Below, one piece after another: positions 1 to 12,900 of a DNA stretch of 64,000 bases. The translations under genes and the position numbers were made by a program. Under the pieces are notes generated by a model that saw nothing but the letters and a program-made list of their open reading frames with translations, searched no databases and was not told the DNA's origin. The stretch comes from Panulirus ornatus (Eukaryota; Arthropoda; Malacostraca; Decapoda; Palinuridae): the NCBI RefSeq assembly GCF_036320965.1, contig NC_092239.1, positions 2,690,820 to 2,754,819 on the forward strand, given 5' to 3'. The number at the start of each line of letters is the position of its first letter. The first letter of the stretch is position 1.

Positions 1-283
1 AGTAAGTCGGAGGAGGAGAGCGATGTATGGAGGCGCCAGTGTGTGAAAGAGCGAGTTGTGAGGGGCGAGGGTGAGGGAGAGTGTGTGGGTATGTCCGATT
101 ATGTGAAAAGATCGAATGCGTGCAAGAGCAAATAACAACCTACACGCAGCACAACCCCTAACACACCCACCTGGTCATAACAACACCGTGAATAACACAG
201 CAGTGTTGCCAGGCGAGCGTGAAAACCTCGAGAGTACAGAAGCCTGGTACAACGGACACGAATCCCCTGACATAATTCAGGAG

Positions 284-294
<11 letters not shown>

Positions 295-327
<33 letters not shown>

Positions 328-344
328 CCGGGGGGGGGGGGGGG
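295..344. repeat. (CA)n then poly(G)
   Basis: (CA)16 followed after AGCC by about 14 G. Confidence 0.95.
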
Positions 345-1330
345 ATCACAACAGGTCAGAATAAACAACCTCTTGAACCTCTACCCTCACAACACACCGA
401 CGACGACCTATTCAACCAAACTTCAACCAATAACACTGATTAATTTCGGGAAATTTTGAGTAAAACGTTGAGCAGGTCCTGGCAATATTGTGTACAGCAT
501 TATTTACCACACCGAAGTTAATTAGCGACGTACGTTCTACAGCTAAACAATTTGCGTTTTATTAAAAAAGAACAAAAAGTCCGGTGAGGAAACCATTCTT
601 CGTAATAATAAGGGACCTGTGCTGGACGCCCCCAGTCGACGTAATAAATTACGAATAAATAACAACGCGACCTGGGCTGCTACGACGACGAAGCTGGCCA
701 AAATAATGTGTCGACATAATTCCCACCTCCACCACCAGGAGGAGGCCTGGGTGCTGCCATCTCTCGCTGGATTCCGTCACTACAGCACAGCCTCCAGATG
801 CCACATGTCGCATGCACTCACTCACTCAGTTTCCATTCTGAGTATTTTTTCTTCGTGAAGCATTGTTCCACGTACGCACTTGTTCGTGTCCAAACAGAGA
901 CGCAACGTAATGTATGGAAGGAAGCGGAAGACCGTTTGATGCTCTACAACCGCGAATAACAACAACAACCAAGAGCCACAACCACAATTACTATAAAGCC
1001 AGTCTACACCACCATAACAGTTTTGCCTAAGCATCACAACTCCATATGTAAGTACAACACACACACACACACCACACCTAACCATGCCACTACCACGCAT
1101 CTCCCAACCAACCACCCACCCTACCTACCTAACCTGCTACTACCACAACCACTAACAACCACCACCACCATCACCAGCAGCTGTTGTTGTTGTTGTTGTT
1201 GCCGCTGTTCAATATCCCAGCATTAACAATTCCCGGAAGGGCCGGCCGCCCGTCCGCGCCGTCCGTCAAGGGCGGGTGTCGGCGCCAACCCCCCATCACC
1301 ACCACTGCTCTCCACCACCTGCCTCCTCCA
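345..1330. other. No gene recognised
   Basis: Mostly unique DNA. It holds only a short (CA)10 at about 1053-1073 and CAA/CCA-rich stretches near 960-1200. Confidence 0.6.
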
Positions 1331-1880
1331 CTAACCCAATTTACAATTCAACTGCCCCATGCCATTTACAATTTCACCTGACCCATTTACAATTTCACTT
1401 ACCCAATTTACAATTTAACTTACCCAATTTACAATTTCTCTTACCCAATTTACAATTTCTCTTACCCAATTTACAATTTCTCTTACCCAATTCATGATGC
1501 CACTTACCTTAAGATTCTACTCACCCAATATGCGATGCCTTGCCCACTTTACTTACTCCACTTATCCAATTTACAAGTTCCACAAACCCAATTTACGGTT
1601 TTGCGGACACGCTTTGTGATTCTCTTGCCTCAGTTTTCCGATTCCACTGACATAATTTACTATTCCTCTCGTCCACTTTATGATTTCACTAACCCTATTT
1701 GTAATTCTGCAAACCCCATTTACGAGTCTGCTGGTCTAGTTTGCGATTTCACTAATCCAGCTTAAGACTCCATTAAGCCAACGTACGATTCCGAGTCAAT
1801 TTACGATTTAACATAAACCCTCGCTAAAGATTCTTACTCGCCCATTTTCCAATTCCACTGACCCAATTTACGAACCCGCT
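1331..1880 (+). repeat. Degenerate about 21-bp minisatellite
   Basis: CTTACCCAATTTACAATTTCT repeats regularly from 1380 to 1490 and decays into AACCC(A)TTTACGATTC-like units to about 1880. The middle is young, the edge old. Confidence 0.8.
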
Positions 1881-2039
1881 TCCATGTTTACTTCTTGCAG
1901 TCAAAAACAACAGCGAGAACAAACGTTTGTGAGCTGAAATATTAATAAAGGTTGGAATGTACCATGAGTTAAAAAAAAAGAAAACGGGAAAACCGTTCGT
2001 GTTTCACTGTATAGCGAGGGAAACTACTTCAAATTTGGT

Positions 2040-2295
2040 TGACTGCTGAAGTCGGATTATGACAGTCGAACTGATGAATCCTCATTACAGACATTAGGCG
2101 GATGCTGCAGGATTACGAGAGTCGAACTACCGGAGCCGGACTACGGGAGTCTGTCCGTTTGAGCCGGATTACGGGAGTCAAAACTGTTGGAGCCGGACTA
2201 CGGAAGTCTGACTGTTCCAGCCGGATTCCGCGGATTCGAAATGTTGGTGCCGGATTACGGGAGTTGAAACGGTCGAATCGGATTACGTGCCAGGA
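2040..2295 (+). repeat. Degenerate about 30-bp tandem repeat
   Basis: Units near GCCGGATTACGGGAGTCGAA with variable ends repeat about eight times. Confidence 0.7.
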
Positions 2296-2730
2296 AAAAA
2301 AAAGGGAAAATCAAATTACGAGGTTGGCACCATCCAAACGATGTTGGTAATGTACAGCAAATCACATACACGTACAATAATCATTCTGGACCAATTAACC
2401 GCGACGCACAATTGGCAATACCTCAAATATTGCCGGGAATATCGTTAATGACTAAGACAGGAAATCAATATCCATACATCATGTAGTCAATCAGAAGGAA
2501 AACAAGAAGAATTTCTTGTAATCATCAACACCATTTATACTGAAGGCGTGTAGAGACTTTCTTCACATGTGGTTTTAATACATATATAGGTCGATACATT
2601 ATGTAATGATCAGAGTCATTACATGTAACCCCAGTCTCTTAGGATGGCTGGCAGTTTGCTGGCTTGAGACAACACGTTCTACCCAGTACAGTCGTAATTA
2701 TAAGCTTTTAATTTGTTCAAATGTTCCACT

Positions 2731-2798
2731 GTGTTAGTGCGATCAGTAGAGCACCTCCACACATGTGTTAGTGCGATCAGTAGAGCACCTCCACACAT
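2731..2798 (+). repeat. Exact 34-bp tandem duplication
   Basis: GTGTTAGTGCGATCAGTAGA plus GCACCTCCACACAT occurs twice, head to tail, without a mismatch. Confidence 0.9.
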
Positions 2799-3310
2799 TT
2801 TCTAGCGAGATAATTCCTCTCTCGGCGTCTATAGTGAGGTTAGGTCATGGCGTCGCAACCAACAACTTCCCCTGCCAACCATCCTTGCCACAAACCACCT
2901 CAAGTCTGTGATCACAACAAACATTCACAACCACAACACGCTCACAACACCCAACATCCACCCGCCCCCTACGCACAACCTAGACTTTCCCCCCTCCCAA
3001 CACCACCGCACATAATCCATGTTCTAATCTATAAGGTAATTACGCCTTCCTAATCATGCCAATCACATTGGCGTAATGAATGAACCATCATTACGTCGGC
3101 CGACCCGATACAACGTGGTAGCACCACCACCACCACAGCCACCACAACCCATCTGTTGAACCCATGGTCTGCTGACAGATAAACAGTGTCTCCACTGCGT
3201 CTGTTGACAACAGGAGGGAGGTCTGTTAGAGATCACAGCGTGCCCGCTGTGTCTGCGGGAAAGGATTTGAAGTCCGGAGTCTTAATTTTTCGCGTCCTTC
3301 CCCCATTCTA

Positions 3311-3311
<1 letters not shown>

Positions 3312-3361
<50 letters not shown>
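3312..3361. repeat. (CA)n
   Basis: Perfect (CA)25. Confidence 0.97.
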
Positions 3362-3369
<8 letters not shown>

Positions 3370-4126
3370 TCATATTTCCATAACATACACCAGTTCTCTG
3401 ACTGTGTACTGACTACGTAAGTTCCTGAGCATCCTTGAATCAGTGGAGCCTGATACACTATCATTACTGCAGATCTTTACCTTCCACGTGAACACACAAC
3501 ACTAAGATAATATGAGAACATCGCATGTATCATACTACCTGCACTTGGCGTTGTGTGTATTACGTAAAGCCTGAGCTCAACTACGTATTAATACCATAAA
3601 AAGATCGGAGGAAATATAGCAAAGTCCTAGAGGAATATAGCGTACTCCTAGAGGTAATATAATGGTGGAAATCATTGCAGAGTTAAACAATATATACAAA
3701 AATATATAAAAGAGAAATGTTGTTCCCCAGTCATAACACTATGTCGCCCTGATGAATGGTTCTGTGAACTATATAAAAATGAAGGAGTTAGAACGCGGGT
3801 GCCGCAGCCAGGGGCACACTTTGGAAAGAAGAAAAGAAAAAAAAGAGGGAGATATAGCGCAATAAAACTTGTCAGAAGGCAAAAGAGATTAGGGAAGTGC
3901 TATAGGAGGGATAAAGGTGGGACAGTGGCCAGCTGGCATCTGAAAGGTTTAAAGAGAGCGAGAGATGAGCACAGGAAAATATGGAAGGATGGAGAGATAG
4001 GGACTCGGTCACAAAGCTTTGGGATAATCCACAAGTTTGGTATAACTTCATCATGAGTATAGATGTTAGGTAAAGAGCACTTCATCCGGCCATGAGATTC
4101 ATACGGCAGTTCTAATTGACCGCATT

Positions 4127-4297
4127 AATATATGGATGAAGGCAGCAAGTATGAATATGTATGTCTGTGTGTGTGTGTGCGTGTGTGGGTGTTTATGTAT
4201 ATACATGTGTATGTGAGTGGGTTGGCCATTCCTTGTCTGTTTCGTTACGATACCTCGCTGACGCGGGAGACGGCGACTAAGTATAATAAATAAATAA

Positions 4298-4299
<2 letters not shown>
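4127..4299 (+). mobile_element. 3' end of LINE/SINE with GCTACCTCGC-type box
   Basis: It shares with the LINE 3' UTR at 41.4 kb a TG-rich stretch, TTGTCTGTTTCGTTACG, the box TACCTCGCTGACGCGGGAGA and GCGACTAAGTATAATAAATAAATAAA, and it ends in a (AT)n tract. The orientation is plus. The 5' boundary is uncertain; about 4127 is where recognisable similarity begins. Confidence 0.65.

Positions 4300-4377
<78 letters not shown>
4300..4377. repeat. (AT)n microsatellite at retroelement tail
   Basis: Uninterrupted (AT)39 directly after the AATAAATAAA tail of the preceding element. Confidence 0.97.
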
Positions 4378-4379
<2 letters not shown>

Positions 4380-5254
4380 CAAGGAGCTAAATGTGTCAAG
4401 TTCAACAGCGTTTTTTCACAACGGAAGACACTCGCATCTCAACACCATAAACGCCGCTCCACGGAGGGACCTTCATCTCCACCAGGCTCATGATCCTCAT
4501 CAAGTCGTCATGAAAATGGGACATGGTGGGGGAAAAATACTGACGATTTGCATCTCATTATGGGAAATACGTAACAGGAATCTGTGTTGTGTTGAGGGAC
4601 CTGGGAGAGGACACTACTTCCCCCCCCCCCCCTCAGAGCTCCACCTAATATCAAATTCTCTTTAATTATACATGAATATGCAAATGATCACGTGGTATGT
4701 AAGGCCAAAACTAAGATACGGTTTTCATGTGTGGTCGAGTAAGGGAGCAATATCCAGAGGTGGGCAAGAGAGATCCAGTCACAATGGAGAGGAATGAACT
4801 ACCGTGCCCCACCGTGGAAGAGAGAAGAGTAAGGGATGACTCAAAAAACAGGCTTCATTTTGGTAAGCCAGTTTCAATGATGATGACAGAGGAGAGTTCT
4901 TCGTTAGATGCACAGATAACCAATGGTCCTAAGGGGATAGGAAGCAAGAAAACGTGTTAGAAAACACGTACGGAAGTACATCTGTAGCATGAGATGTGTG
5001 GACGAACGGAATACAGAGGAGGGAAAAGAAGTGTATGGTATGGGACGAGCGGACGAATGGCATACACATAAGTGTCCACCACGTCGTCCATGGTGATAGT
5101 AAACAAACACAAGGTAAAAAAGTTCCGTGGTGGTGGTAATGGTGATGGTGGAGAGACGGGAGGGAGGGATGGACCCCATGGCTGGCTGTACTGGCCCACC
5201 TCCACGCCCGTACTGGACAAACAGGTAATTAAGAAATTAAATACATTAACCCAG

Positions 5255-5256
<2 letters not shown>
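4378..5256. other. No gene recognised
   Basis: Unique sequence with a poly(C) run near 4621. Short frames only. Confidence 0.55.

Positions 5257-5326
<70 letters not shown>
5257..5326. repeat. (TC)n
   Basis: Perfect (TC)35. Confidence 0.97.
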
Positions 5327-5328
<2 letters not shown>

Positions 5329-5445
5329 AACACAATGGCTGTACAAGAAAAACATGGGGTGGGCGGGGTCCGGAAGCATGCATCCGGGGTGACGGGAGAA
5401 CCCCTCCTCTCCCTAGGATGAACACCATCTACGTAGTCCCTCACC

Positions 5446-5446
<1 letters not shown>

Positions 5447-5493
<47 letters not shown>
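5447..5493. repeat. (CA)n
   Basis: Perfect (CA)23. Confidence 0.97.
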
Positions 5494-5494
<1 letters not shown>

Positions 5495-6028
5495 ACTGAC
5501 GAAACACAACGAAACAAACGTGCAACACGTGAGTACCCCGGTATGTTCACGACGAGGATGAACCACTCACGATCGTTCAGCCAACGAGGTAAGGGCGGCA
5601 CCACCACCACCACCACGGTCACCCGCTGTAGTCACCAATCCTCCTGGGAGTAGTGAGGGAAGGGTTGACGCATGACGCTACTGGGAGGAGGCCTGGAAAT
5701 TGGAGGTGCGAGGGAGGGGGTTGAATTAACATGGGATGGTGGGTGAGGGAGAGGAGTGGTGATGTCACATAGGGATACGTGAAGGGCACAGGAGGAGGAG
5801 GAGGAGGATGGAGGGAGGCGAGGGATGCGTTGATGGGTGGATAGAAGGGACAGTCCATCCGCTTAGAGCCCCGCCGGTCCTCCCCCAAAGTTGATGGGTC
5901 TTGGGGAGGGAGTGGGCTGCGGAGAATCGTGGGGAGGAAGTGGCTTGGGGAAAAGGGTTGAGACGACCCACCTGTGACACCCACACCTGCTGGAGGACCT
6001 CGCCAGGCGGCAACACGTCCCTCCTGGC

Positions 6029-6040
6029 ACACACACACAC

Positions 6041-6086
<46 letters not shown>
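6029..6086. repeat. (CA)n with one CG
   Basis: About 29 units with a single A-to-G change. Confidence 0.97.
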
Positions 6087-6088
<2 letters not shown>

Positions 6089-6180
6089 AGGTACAGAGTG
6101 ACCAATAGGAGCGATCTTGTCTTCCTTTATCCGCCCCAACCATGTCTTTCTCTCCCAGCCAGTTCTCCCCATCCCCCACC

Positions 6181-6182
<2 letters not shown>

Positions 6183-6246
<64 letters not shown>
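6183..6246. repeat. (TC)n
   Basis: (TC)31; C/T-rich DNA continues to about 6450. Confidence 0.97.
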
Positions 6247-6249
<3 letters not shown>

Positions 6250-6604
6250 CTACCTCTCCCCGTTCGTCCACAACCTTCTTTTTCCCGCTACCCCCCCATC
6301 CTCCCCTCCCCTCTTCCCGCGCTGACCTTCACTCTCCCTGCTCTCACACCACTCTCCCTCCTCTCACTTACTCTCTACAATCACTACCGTTTTCCCTACT
6401 CTCTCTCTCTCCCCCCCTCCTCCCCCCCCCTCTCTGTCTCTGACAGCAGCAGTAGAGGCGTTCAGCGGAGCAGAAATAACCCATTACTCCCCACCATTAC
6501 TTGTTCTGGCATCTCGCTCACCCCACCATTCACCCCATTACCTGTCCCATTGTCTCCTCCCTGGCCCACTGGGATGGGTCAGGGATCCTCCAGTCCCAGT
6601 CTCT

Positions 6605-6775
6605 AACCCTGCGTCTACATCTACCCTACGTCTACACCTACCCTACGTCTACACCTACCCTACGTCTACACCTACCCTGCGTCTGCACCTACCCTACATC
6701 TACACCAACTCTACGTCTACACCTACCCTACGTCTACACCTACCCTACATCAACTTTACATCTTCATCAACCCTA
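6605..6775 (+). repeat. 17-bp minisatellite
   Basis: TACGTCTACACCTACCC repeated about ten times, with decay at the 3' end. Confidence 0.85.
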
Positions 6776-7107
6776 CGTCTACATCTGCTATCTCTACTAT
6801 CTCTTCTCTCCACTGAGCATCTCTCGTCTTTAATTATCTCTCCGTTCTCCTTATCTTTTCTCTCTTACTATCTCCCCTCTGCGCACTCTCTCCATTTACC
6901 TCTCTCCTTCCTCAATATCTGTCTTCACTCACTGTTTTCACCACTCACTATCTCGCCTCATTTTCTCTCTTCTCCACCTCCCCACTCTCACAATCCCTTC
7001 GCCTTAATTGTTTCTCCGCTTATCTCTCCTCTCTCACTATCTCTGTCCCTCTATTCTTACTATCTTTCACCTCTATCTCTATTCCCTCTTTCACTGTTCT
7101 CTTTGCG

Positions 7108-7620
7108 GGCTTCCCCCAGTATAGGTTGGCAGGGTCAGCAGCTCCCCCAGGGTAGGTGGGCCAAAACAGCTCCCCCAGGGTAGGTGGGCCAGAACAGCTC
7201 CCCAGGGTATGTGGGCCAGAACAGCTCCCCTAGGGACGTAGGTCAGAATAGCTCCCCCAGGGTAGGTTGGCCAGAACAGCTCCCCAAGGGTATGTGGGCC
7301 ATAACAGCTCCCCAGGGACATAGGTCAGAAAAGCTCCCCCAGGGACGTAGGTCAGAACAGCTCCCCCGGGGTACGTTGGCCAGAACAGCTCCCCCAGGGT
7401 AGGTGGGCCAGAATAGCTCCTCCCCAGGGTAGGTGGGTCAGGGCAGCTCCCCCAGAGATGGTAGACCATATGAGCGGTTCTCCCAGGGAAAAATGAGCCA
7501 GATCAACAGCACCCCCAGGGTAGGTGGGCCGCGTCAGCTGCTCCCCCAAGGTCGGTGCGCTCCCCCCCTGGGTAGGCGGGCCAGGATCAGCATTTCCCCA
7601 GGGTAGGTGGGCCACCCATC
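7108..7620 (+). repeat. About 28-bp G-rich minisatellite
   Basis: CAGCTCCCCCAGGGTAGGTG plus GGCCAGAA repeated about eighteen times with many variants (GTATGTGG, GACGTAGG). Open frames on both strands follow from the repeat. Confidence 0.9.
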
Positions 7621-7774
7621 CAGGGCCATTCATTAGACCCGGCCTAATGGGAGGGGCGGAGCTTTAGCAGTTCATAAATAATACTAAATAAATAAACTCA
7701 CCTCTGGCCTTTCCCCATCCACCAGCAATATCACCCTTACTCCCATCGAATATTAATACCCTTTTTGCAATGAC

Positions 7775-7776
<2 letters not shown>

Positions 7777-7819
<43 letters not shown>
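7777..7819. repeat. (CA)n
   Basis: Perfect (CA)21. Confidence 0.97.
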
Positions 7820-7825
<6 letters not shown>

Positions 7826-7977
7826 GGCTCACTAACTTATTCATTGTCTGAATAATTCATTCATTTTTTTCCCTCATCGCTCACACCACCAATGGTTTGA
7901 TCCCCTCCCACGTTTCACAGTTTCCCCCACCCACAGAGACTTACTAACCCACCCACCCACACACTCGGTGTCACCCC

Positions 7978-7979
<2 letters not shown>

Positions 7980-8053
<74 letters not shown>
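7980..8053. repeat. (CT)n
   Basis: Perfect (CT)36. Confidence 0.97.
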
Positions 8054-8055
<2 letters not shown>

Positions 8056-8639
8056 GTCGGCGGTGGCGTTAAGGAACAACACTGGTGCCGACGGGCAGTT
8101 TACACCCGGCATGGTTTCTTTATAAACCTATAAAGCTGCGGTGCTGTTAACTGGGGTGCTAATGACCCCGTGGTGACGGAGGGGCTCGTGTTTGGCGGCC
8201 TGTGAGGAGGGAGGGAGGCTGGGAGGGAGGGAGGGAAGGGAGAGTTGGTTATGATCCGTGATTAAAATAACATGACACTGGTTGTGGATATATGTTATAG
8301 ATATACGTCAGTAATATAAATTTGTTATAGACATTTCTTATATTTATTGTAGATATCACTTACAGTTATGTGTTATAGGCATTCGTAATAGATGACTGTT
8401 AAAGACATTTGTTAGAAATAATTGTAATTGGTATTTGTTATTGATATTTTTATTGATATAAATAATCGTTAAGAATATTCATTACAAATGTTTGTCCCTG
8501 GTGTTTGTTTTACATGCGTCTTGTTGTCCCCAGACAACAGTGTGTTGTGAGGGGTTTTCGACCCGAGGCTGCTGCATTCTTACCAAGTTATAAACGTTCA
8601 CAATATATTCAGTCAAGGAAGGACGGTCTTCATATTCAG
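8054..8639. other. AT-rich, no gene recognised
   Basis: From 8280 to 8500 many GTTATAGA/TTGTTA variants suggest a very old degenerate tandem repeat. Confidence 0.5.
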
Positions 8640-8860
8640 CACGATGGTACGACCCCTGACCAGCACGACGACGACGACATGTCCCTTGAACACGACAATA
8701 CGACCCCTCTGAGTGCGACGTAACGACCTTATAACAGGTTCCGGGACAACCCTTTGAGTGCACGATGGGTTTGGCAATGGCGGTCCTATACCCCTTCATC
8801 GTGAAGGATAACAACCCATCCCTTCAGCACGACCCCTTGGTGTTATGTTCGTCCACCATC
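8640..8860 (+). repeat. Inverted-repeat element remnant
   Basis: Left-arm units are degenerate: CAGCACGATGGTACGACCCC, TTGAACACGACAATACGACC, TGAGTGCGACGTAACGACC. A related unit CTTCAGCACGACCCCTTGG occurs near 8820-8840. No core AGGTCA motif is clear. Confidence 0.5.
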
Positions 8861-9814
8861 TTCCCTTCCCGTCAGTACCAACAATACACTTCATAACCCG
8901 AAAACAATTACAGTCTCCGGGTGCTACAGGTACACACACGCCTCGCATCGGCTCCACCGCAAGTGCCTCGCTTTTGTAAACAAACCCATTACTAACACTG
9001 GTTCATTCCTCCCCCCCTCCTCCCCCTTCCCAAATGTGTTAGCCCCGCAGGATGTAAAACTTTAATCACGCCTCCAGTAACACCATCTGGCCTGACCAGT
9101 CATTGAGTAAAAACTGCACGGGATGACCGCCCTAGTTCACGAGATGACCCCCAACCACAGACCAGACTCGCCCCGTGGGCAAAGAAGGCACACGGCACAG
9201 ACAGCGAGGGTGGTCATGTGATACTGTCTTTGTCCCAGGTCGAACAGAAGGCTCCGGTTTTGGAACATAGAGAGTGCTCGCAGTCGCCAGGTCTTGAAAC
9301 ATGAATACGGCCGATGAAACAGAGAAGCATGGAGACGGGACCCGCCTCCAAGCTCCCATGTCGAAGTCATGATGACACACCATCAGCTGACAATGACAGG
9401 AACTTAATCATTACTCACAAACTTCGCCGCCACGCGATGGAGAACTTGACCTTCAAGACCGTTCACTTTCGCCTTGATACATCCTACGGTGAAATATAAA
9501 TTAATACAATACCCTGGTTGTATTCTGAAGTCCTGGTTGTATTCTGGAGTGGAGCCCGGGCATCGCACTATCCTCATTAGCGAGTATAATTACTTTAAAA
9601 ATCCCTAAATAACAGAGACTGACCCGCGCGCCACGTTCCAATATCTGCCCTCTACCTTTACCTATTTATATATATTTTTTCCCATTTTCTATTTTTGCTT
9701 TCTGTTTTTGAGGGGTTTACTATCGAGATGGGCCTAATTGGCATAACCTAATTACGTAAACCAGTCATTCTATATTCTCAATGGTATTGGTAATCATGTA
9801 GATTGACCCCTTAC

Positions 9815-9950
9815 GGACAGTGGTACGACCCTTGAGCACGACGGTACGACCCTTTGGTAGGATGGCTTGGCATGAACCTATATAAGCAGGTCACAAGGCC
9901 GTACCGTCGTGTTCGTGGATCGGGCCGGCGCGTCGTGGTCAATGGGGATC
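9815..9950 (+). repeat. Short inverted-repeat element with both arms
   Basis: Left arm GTGGTACGACCCTTGAGCAC then GACGGTACGACCCTTTGG. The centre has GGCATGAACC and AGCAGGTCACAAGG (one AGGTCA half site). The right arm is GGCCGTACCGTCGTGTTCG, so the arms are complementary around about 9880. Confidence 0.65.
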
Positions 9951-10404
9951 CCACACCACTGTACGTTCATTAAGACCCCTACAACACCCACTGGAAACTG
10001 TATCATCTTCACTACGAGCCCAAAGGTAAACAAAACCACTTCCTCCTTCCAAATTCCGTCACCAGTGAAACCGGCTGCTATAAAGGTCAATTCTTACTGA
10101 CTTCCCTATGAAATACGCCTTTTATGTGCCATGGCCAATCCTCTTCTGGAGAATACAATCACATTCCACCTTATTTATACCGCCTCGCAACCTCATTATG
10201 AAGTCCGGAGATACGTGGCCTCGATAAGGATAACAACTTTAGCTGTTCAGCTGGAGCGGAAGCTAAAGTTATCATAACTTAGCTCGACAACTCACAAGTT
10301 TTACCAGCGATTTAGAAGTAAAAGTTTCTCTCAAAAGAAAATAGTTAGTCTGTACAAATTTAGTCACAAACGTTTTTCCGCACACTGTTGTCTGCACTGT
10401 ACGT

Positions 10405-10406
<2 letters not shown>

Positions 10407-10445
<39 letters not shown>
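10407..10445. repeat. (CA)n
   Basis: Perfect (CA)19. Confidence 0.97.
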
Positions 10446-10448
<3 letters not shown>

Positions 10449-10680
10449 CCTACAACCCTTGACGGCCAGCACAACGCCGCACGCCAGGAGAACCGATATG
10501 GCAGCCTATAACCCCGCCACACACCTGGCTCTTCCCTCAGTATGCCCAGCATGTGGTCCATGGCCGGAGTGGCTACACGAGCAGGGACCCGGACCCCTCC
10601 CAGGAGGAGCCACACTGCCTACAGGACTTCAGATGAGGCGCTGCAGCCACTTCGTCCCTCACCAGAAGAATTAAGTAGAG

Positions 10681-10681
<1 letters not shown>

Positions 10682-10737
<56 letters not shown>
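10682..10737. repeat. (TA)n before SINE fragment
   Basis: (TA)28, 5' flank of the SINE fragment. Confidence 0.97.
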
Positions 10738-10960
<223 letters not shown>

Positions 10961-11164
10961 ATCTCACGGAATCCCATACCTTCACTGTCATCAACACTCT
11001 GTCTCCTCCATCTTTAATCTTTGCTTTTCCTCTGGAAAAAAAAAAAAACCTGTAACGACACAGCGTCTTCCACATCGTCGTGTGTAACGACACGACGAAC
11101 CTGCTGGCTGTAGCTAACCTGCGTCCTGGGAAATAATACCTGATGTGTAGGCGATAAAAAGACA

Positions 11165-11272
11165 CACGAAGGCACGACCTCTCACAGCACCTCGGTACAC
11201 GACCCTTAGGAACGCGACGCCGGCTTGGCTTTCGACCCACCCCTCAAAGGTCAGGTCAGAGGTTACGTGGTA
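11165..11272 (+). repeat. Inverted-repeat element remnant with AGGTCA core
   Basis: Left arm GGTACACGACCCTTAGGAAC, then the core TCAAAGGTCAGGTCAGAGG (11243-11261) with two tandem AGGTCA half sites. The right arm is lost. Confidence 0.55.
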
Positions 11273-11398
11273 AGAACGGCGGCAGGGGGCAGGGGAGGAG
11301 GGAGCCATTCATCGACTTCCTAACTAACCTGTTCCATCGGAGGATGGGGGGGTGGTGTCCCTTTACATAGGCGCCCCTTGTCATTAAGTGCACCTAAA

Positions 11399-11399
11399 C

Positions 11400-11432
<33 letters not shown>
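11399..11432. repeat. (CA)n
   Basis: (CA)17. Confidence 0.95.
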
Positions 11433-11434
<2 letters not shown>

Positions 11435-11731
11435 TCGGAGCGCCCGCTACGTAGGAGCGGCGCTCCGGCCCTGACTGGCGTGTGGTGGCGGAACTTGCTG
11501 GCCCGGACACCCGAAATCCTTTGACATTAATTCCAGCGAGGCCATGGCTGATGACACTGTGGGCAGTAATACTTGTATATCCTGGCCACCTGGTTACTTC
11601 TGCTGGACCAGCCACACGTGAGGGCACGCCGCCCGTGAAATGGACAAAGATCATTAACCACACACCATAATTCAGCCAGACACCCCATACACTAAGGTCC
11701 CGGGGACTTGTAAAATTAAACCATCATTATT

Positions 11732-11734
<3 letters not shown>

Positions 11735-11799
<65 letters not shown>
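11735..11799. repeat. (TA)n before tRNA-SINE
   Basis: (TA)32 just 5' of the SINE. Confidence 0.97.
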
Positions 11800-11807
<8 letters not shown>

Positions 11808-11973
11808 GACCTCCGTGATGTAGCAGTGAGCGTTCTTAACGTGACGCATTCACGGGCCTCCCAGGGTCGAGCACATAGTTTCGAATCCTGTTTGTGGAAA
11901 TCGGTACACAACGAACCCAGCTGTTCATCTAACCACATAGAGGTTGGCCGATAAACTGGGTGTCTGGCTTAGG
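11808..11973 (+). mobile_element. tRNA-derived SINE flanked by (TA)n on both sides
   Basis: Head CCTCCGTGATGTAGCAGTGAGCG carries an A-box-like element; the B box is GTTTCGAATCC at 11878-11888, about 55 bp downstream. The body has a CAGCTGTTCATCTAACC block, GGTTGGCCGATAAACTGGGT and the tail GTCTGGCTTAGGTTA passing into (TA)n. Same family as 42111-42243, 15536-15790 and 46271-46565. Confidence 0.8.

Positions 11974-12032
<59 letters not shown>
11974..12032. repeat. (TA)n tail of tRNA-SINE
   Basis: (TA)29 continuing the SINE tail GGTTA. Confidence 0.97.
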
Positions 12033-12033
<1 letters not shown>

Positions 12034-12324
12034 CGTTAATGAGGTTAGAGATGACCTGATTTGGGCTTTATTTGCCCGTGACGTCTCAGCGAACACAGAA
12101 AAATTACAAAATACGACAAAAATATACAAAAGCACCAAAACAGACATACACATTACCAGCATTTAAATGTCCACACTCGTCTATCTACTATTTTCCAGCC
12201 AAATCGCACACCATAAAGCCCCTTTGTTCCACATAGCCATTCGAATTAACAAAATCAACGGATACCTATACAACCCAGGCGAGATGAATTGTAAATCACT
12301 ACACACTTCCCACATATAAATGTT

Positions 12325-12545
12325 CACTGTACCTGTGAGATACATGTTGACATTGTAACACTCAGGGATGAGTTACATGTTGATATTGTTACACTCAGGC
12401 ATGAGATACATGTTTAAATTGTTACACTCAGGGATGGGGTACACATGTTTACATTGTAACACTCAGGGATGAGATACAGGTTGACATTGTAACACTCAGG
12501 GATGGGATACGTGTTTACATTGTAACACTGAGGGATGGGATACGT
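12325..12545 (+). repeat. 33-bp minisatellite
   Basis: About six units of GTAACACTCAGGGATGAGAT plus ACATGTTGACATT. Confidence 0.85.
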
Positions 12546-12794
12546 ACCAGTCAACGTGTAGGACCGCCGACTTAACTACAGCGGTGCACGGCAACTGCTG
12601 AGCTTGCTGCGTGTCCCCTGACTGTACGAGGACACGACCCTGGACGCGATTTACTGTGCACAGACGAGGTCCAGGTTGTACAGTGGAAGAAAATGTGTTG
12701 TTATAACATGCATCACCTTCGTCCGGGTTATCATCCACGGATATTCTCAAAACGAAGTCTTCTCAAAAAAAAATTATATGCTCGTTTCTAAAAC

Positions 12795-12900
12795 GCTTGA
12801 AGCACGAAGGGACGACCCTTGTCCACGACCCCTGAGTGTGACGACGGTCTGGCCTTTGACCTGACCTGGCCCATACCGTCGAGTGCAAGGTTCGTAACGT
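12795..12900 (+). repeat. Inverted-repeat element with TGACCTGACCT core
   Basis: Left arm GAAGCACGAAGGGACGACCC and GAGTGTGACGACGGTC. The core is CTTTGACCTGACCT (12854-12867). The short right arm is CATACCGTCGAGTGCAAGG, complementary to the left unit. Confidence 0.65.

Larger units (their letters stand above)
2300..4126. other. Mostly unique DNA, no gene recognised
   Basis: Apart from the 34-bp duplication and one (CA)n I see AT-rich unique sequence, and from 3800 a purine-rich stretch whose lysine-rich frame is composition-driven. Confidence 0.55.

Noticed and set aside
3799..4056. Lysine/arginine-rich 85-codon frame
   Set aside because: Due to purine-rich composition; no start context or homology.
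5619..6271. Minus-strand frames of 168 and 187 codons
   Set aside because: They run through (CA)n and (CT)n (poly-CV and poly-RE); the unique remainder has no domain.
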